From positions 17,808,468 through 17,872,467 of the forward strand of contig NC_091156.1 in the NCBI RefSeq assembly GCF_040958095.1: DNA of 64,000 bases. Reading direction: 5' to 3'. Positions 60,201 to 64,000 of the stretch are shown here, piece by piece. The translations under genes and the position numbers were made by a program. Source of the DNA: Procambarus clarkii. Lineage: Eukaryota > Arthropoda > Malacostraca > Decapoda > Cambaridae. The notes under the pieces are model-generated. The model did not search any database. It was not told the origin of the DNA and worked only from the letters and a program-made list of their open reading frames with translations. Positions within the stretch are counted from its first letter, which is position 1; the number at the start of each line of letters is the position of its first letter.

Positions 60201-61415
60201 CTGAACACCCACGGTCCGCACACCCAGGACACCCACGGTCCACACCCTGAACACCCACGGTCCACACACCCACGGTCCACACCCTGAACACCCACGGTCC
60301 ACACACCCAGGACACCCACGGTCCACACACCCAGGACACCCACGGTCCACACCCTGAACACCCACGGTCCACACCCAGGACACCCACGGTCCACACACCC
60401 AAGACACCCACGGTCCACACACCCAAGACACCCACGGTCCACACACCCAGGACACCCACGGTCCACACACCCAGGACACCCACGGTCCACACACCCAGGA
60501 CACCCACGGTCCACACCCAGGACACCCACGGTCCACACACCCAGGACACCCACGATCCACACACCCAGGACATCCACGGTCCACACCCAGGACACCCACG
60601 GTCCACACACCCAGGACACCCACGGTCCACACACCCAGGACACCCACGGTCCACACCCAGGACACCCACGGTCCACACACCCAGGACACCCACGGTCCAC
60701 ACCCAGGACACCCACGGTCCACACCCAGGACACCCACGGTCCACACACCCAGGACACCCACGGTCCACGCACCCAGGACACCCACGGTCCACACACCCAG
60801 GACACCCACGGTCCACACCCAGGACACCCACGGTCCACACCCAGGACACCCACGGTCCACACCCAGGACACCCACGGTCCACACACCCAGGACACTCACG
60901 GTCCACACACCCAGGACACCCACGGTCCACACCCAGGACACCCACGGTCCACACCCAGGACACCCACGGTCCACACCCAGGACACCCACGGTCCACACAC
61001 CCAGGGTCCACGCACCCAGGACACCCACGGTCCACACACCCAGGACACCCACGGTCCACACCCAGGACACCCACGGTCCACACCCAGGACACCCACGGTC
61101 CACACACCCAGGACACCTACGGTCCACACCCAGGACACCCACGGTCCACACCCAGGACACCCACGGTCCACACACCCAGGACACCCACGGTCCACGCACC
61201 CAGGACACCCACGGTCCACACACCCAGGACACCCACGGTCCACACACCCAGGACACCCACGGTCCACGCACCCAGGACACCCACGGTCCACACACCCAGG
61301 ACACCCACGGTCCACACCCAGGACACCCACGGTCCACACACCCAGGACACCCACGGTCCACACACCCAGGACACCCACGGTCCACACCCAGGACACCCAC
61401 GGTCCACACCCTGAA
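57264..61415. repeat. 22/24-bp minisatellite, about 175 copies
   Basis: Long unit ggtccacacacccaggacac ccac (24), short unit ggtccacacccaggacaccc ac (22), and a third form with ccctgaacac. 24-bp units dominate up to about 59150; 22-bp and ccctgaac units mix in beyond. It fills the start of NLR-like intron 3, from 67 bases after the donor. Confidence 0.98.
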
Positions 61416-61757
61416 CACCCAGTAGACGTTTTGCTCCATGATGATTATCTTCCTCATTACAAGTCCATAAAGTCACACTGCCATTAATATACAGCTAATT
61501 CCCTTGATTATACCTTTTCCATTATATTTCTAGCTATTTTTAACATTAATTTGTGTGAGGTATAGAATATGTTATGTAGCAGTGTTGTCACTTGCCACAC
61601 AATGTCTCTTTAAAGTATATTAGTAGTAGCAAGTTCACTCCCAACATGCTGAAGACAATCACACCTGGACAACCAATTAAGTCACAAAGGTAACATTTAT
61701 GACCAACATCACCTTAGTGAGCAGACCGTTACCCTGGGGCACACCGCTTGACCATGT
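61416..61757. other. Unassigned AT-rich sequence
   Basis: No exon or element recognised; probably NLR-like intron 3. Confidence 0.45.
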
Positions 61758-63670
61758 TCAGCGGGTTTTCTTCCTATTGGGGAGTGTTGTACATGTTGCT
61801 ATGGCGGTGTGTCCACTCACAGGATGAGTAGCGCTGCCCAATACTGTCACTATGGCGGTGTGTCCACTCACAGGATGAGTGCCGCTACCCAATACTGTCA
61901 CTATGGCGGTGTGACCACTCACAGCATGAGTGGCGCTGCCCAATACTGTCACTATGGCGGTGTGTCCACTCACAGGATGAGTGGCGCTGCCCAATACTGT
62001 CACTATGGCGGTGTGTCCACTCACAGGATGAGTGGCGCTGCCCAATACTGTCACTATGGCGGTGTGTCCACTCACAGGATGAGTAGCGCTGCCCAATACT
62101 GTCACTATGGCGGTGTGTCCACTCACAGGATGAGTGGCGCTGCCCAATACTGTCACTATGGCGGTGTGTCCACTTACAGGATGAGTGGCGCTGCCCAATA
62201 CTGTCACTATGGCGGTGTGTCCACTCACAGGATGAGTGGCGCTGCCCAATACTGTCACTATGGCGGTGTGTCCACTCACAGGATGAGTGGCGCTGCCCAA
62301 TACTGTCACTATGGTGGTGTGTTCACTCACAGCATGAGTGGCGCTGCCCAATACTGTCACTATGGCGGTGTGTCCACTCACAGGATGAGTAGCGCTGCCC
62401 AATACTGTCACTATGGTGGTGTGTTCACTCACAGCATGAGTGGCGCTGCCCAATACTGTCACTATGGCGGTGTGTTCCACTCACAGCTATGAGTAGGCGC
62501 TGCCCAATACTGTCACTATGGCGGTGTGTCCACTCACAGGATGAGTAGCCGCTACCCAATACTGTCACTATGGCGGTGTGTCCACTCACAGGATGAGTGG
62601 CGCTGCCCAATACTGTCACTATGGTGGTGTGTTCACTCACAGGCATGAGTGGCGCTGCCCAATACTGTCACTATGGTGGTGTGTTCACTCACAGCATGAG
62701 TGGCGCTGCCCAATACTGTCACTATGGCGGTGTGTCCACTCACAGGATGAGTGGCGCTGCCCAATACTGTCACTATGGCGGTGTGTCCACTCACAGGATG
62801 AGTAGCGCTGCCCAATACTGTCACTATGGTGGTGTGTCCACTCACAGGATGAGTGGCGCTGCCCAATACTGTCACTATGGCGGTGTGTCCACTCACAGGA
62901 TGAGTGGTGCTGCCCAATACTGTCACTATGGCGGTGTGTCCACTCACAGGATGAGTGGTACTGCCCAATACTGTCACTATGGCGATGTGTTCACTCACAG
63001 GATGAGTGGCGCTGCCCAATACTGTCACTATGGCGATGTGTTCACTCACAGGATGAGTGGCGCTGCCCAATACTGTCACTATGGCGGTGTGTCCACTCAC
63101 AGGATGAGTGGTGCTGCCCAATACTGTCACTATGGCGGTGTGTCCACTCACAGGATGAGTGGTACTGCCCAATACTGTCACTATGGCGATGTGTTCACTC
63201 ACAAGATGAGTGGCGCTGCCCAATACTGTCACTATGGCGGTGTGTCCACTCACAGGATGAGTGGTGCTGCCCAATACTGTCACTATGGCGGTGTGTCCAC
63301 TCACAGGATGAGTGGCGCTGCCCAATACTGTCACTATGGCGATGTGTTCACTCATAAGATGAGTGGCGCTGCCCAATACTGTCACTATGGCGGTGTGTTC
63401 ACTCACAAGATGAGTGGCGCTGCCCAATACTGTCACTATGGCGGTGTGTCCACTCACAGGATGAGTGGTGCTGCCCAATACTGTCACTATGGCGGTGTGT
63501 CCACTCACAGGATGAGTGGCGCTGCCCAATACTGTCACTATGGCGGTGTGTCCACTCACAGGATGAGTGGCGCTGCCCAATACTGTCACTATGGCGATGT
63601 GTTCACTCACAAGATGAGTGGCGCTGCCCAATAAACTCGCCCCTTGGGGCAAAATTTCAAAAAATTACTC
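61758..63670 (+). mobile_element. 51-bp-repeat retroposon, locus 3 (about 36 units)
   Basis: Plus-oriented, 5'-truncated at agcgggttttcttcctattg; about 36 units of 51 bases; ends cccaataaactcgccccttg gggcaaaatttcaaaaaa. The frame GFLPIGECCTCCYGGVSTHR then repeats of GGVSTHRMSGAAQYCHY (17 residues) is open except between about 62465 and 62660, where several units carry single-base indels. Confidence 0.88.
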
Positions 63671-64000
63671 ACACTACACCCCATCTATACCACCTGTCTG
63701 CTTTGTATCAGGTTATCATGCCCTAATTATCTTTAATATTTTGCCTATAATGTGACGGGCTTCAACTTTGCTTATTAACCTTTCATGTTGAAGAGCGTGG
63801 AAAGCCTTGCCAAGATCGTAATAAACAATATAATTTATATTACTAACAACTGCTTCAAATGTGAATACAACACGAGTATATTTATAACTTATGAGCTCGA
63901 TCTATTAAACCCATTCTGAGCCATTTATATAACTGTTTTATAAGGTGACCGCTAATTGAGTTTGCTCTTTTTACTTCAAGTAAATTTCCCACTGTTGATG
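63671..64000. other. Unassigned sequence to the window end
   Basis: The minus strand near 63770-63800 has weak likeness to a LINE (gcaaggctttccacgctctt). Nothing firm. Confidence 0.35.

Noticed and set aside
57255-61457. Very long open frames (up to 830 codons) rich in VDRGCPGC or GPHTQDTH on both strands
   Set aside because: They are the periodic translation of a 22/24-bp minisatellite that has no stop in several frames; there is no start context, domain or splice logic, and they lie in an intron of the NLR-like gene.

Overview
The window looks like nuclear DNA of a decapod crustacean, probably crayfish-like (inference). Evidence seen: short exons with GT..AG introns, interstitial CCTAA (arthropod TTAGG telomere-type) repeats, tRNA-derived SINEs, many 5'-truncated LINE ends, and very abundant micro- and minisatellites that fill roughly a quarter of the sequence. 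No bacterial, plasmid or phage feature was seen.

Three host genes can be reconstructed by joining exons with matching splice phases. (1) Minus strand, 10948 down to 2006 and on past the left edge: a secreted PDGF/VEGF-related growth factor with signal peptide, acidic propeptide, KTKR processing site, cystine-knot domain and the start of a Cys-rich tail. It has a TATA box at 11041-11046. (2) Minus strand, 31979 down to 21273: a complete nine-exon, 415-residue secreted zinc carboxypeptidase (M14A, A-type specificity) with propeptide and every catalytic residue. (3) Plus strand, 48767 to 57197 and on to the right: an NLR-like protein with a repeat-rich N-terminus, a HEPN-like domain with an intact R-N-x3-H motif, and a NACHT ATPase; two further exons read into LRR-like sequence and the 3' end is missing. 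The three genes are unrelated in function (growth-factor signalling, protein digestion, probable intracellular immunity) and do not form an operon.

Layout: 1-11 kb, growth-factor gene with SINEs, a fold-back retroposon in two introns and a LINE with a nested LINE. 11-21 kb, repeats only (51-bp repeat retroposons, a decayed LINE, a 40-bp minisatellite of 2.4 kb). 21-32 kb, carboxypeptidase gene; its largest intron holds a 4.7-kb LTR element inserted in a 20-bp minisatellite. 32-48 kb, satellites, SINEs and LINE pieces, including a LINE inserted in a 20-bp array and an inverted, twin-primed LINE. 48-57 kb, NLR-like gene with satellite-filled introns. 57-64 kb, a 4.1-kb 22/24-bp minisatellite and a 51-bp-repeat retroposon.

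The items most worth following are the HEPN-NACHT gene, the retroposon family that carries an in-frame 51-bp minisatellite, and the small palindromic retroposon with 11-14 bp target duplications, one copy of which lies next to a splice donor of the growth-factor gene. Family assignments are from motif recognition only; no database search was possible.
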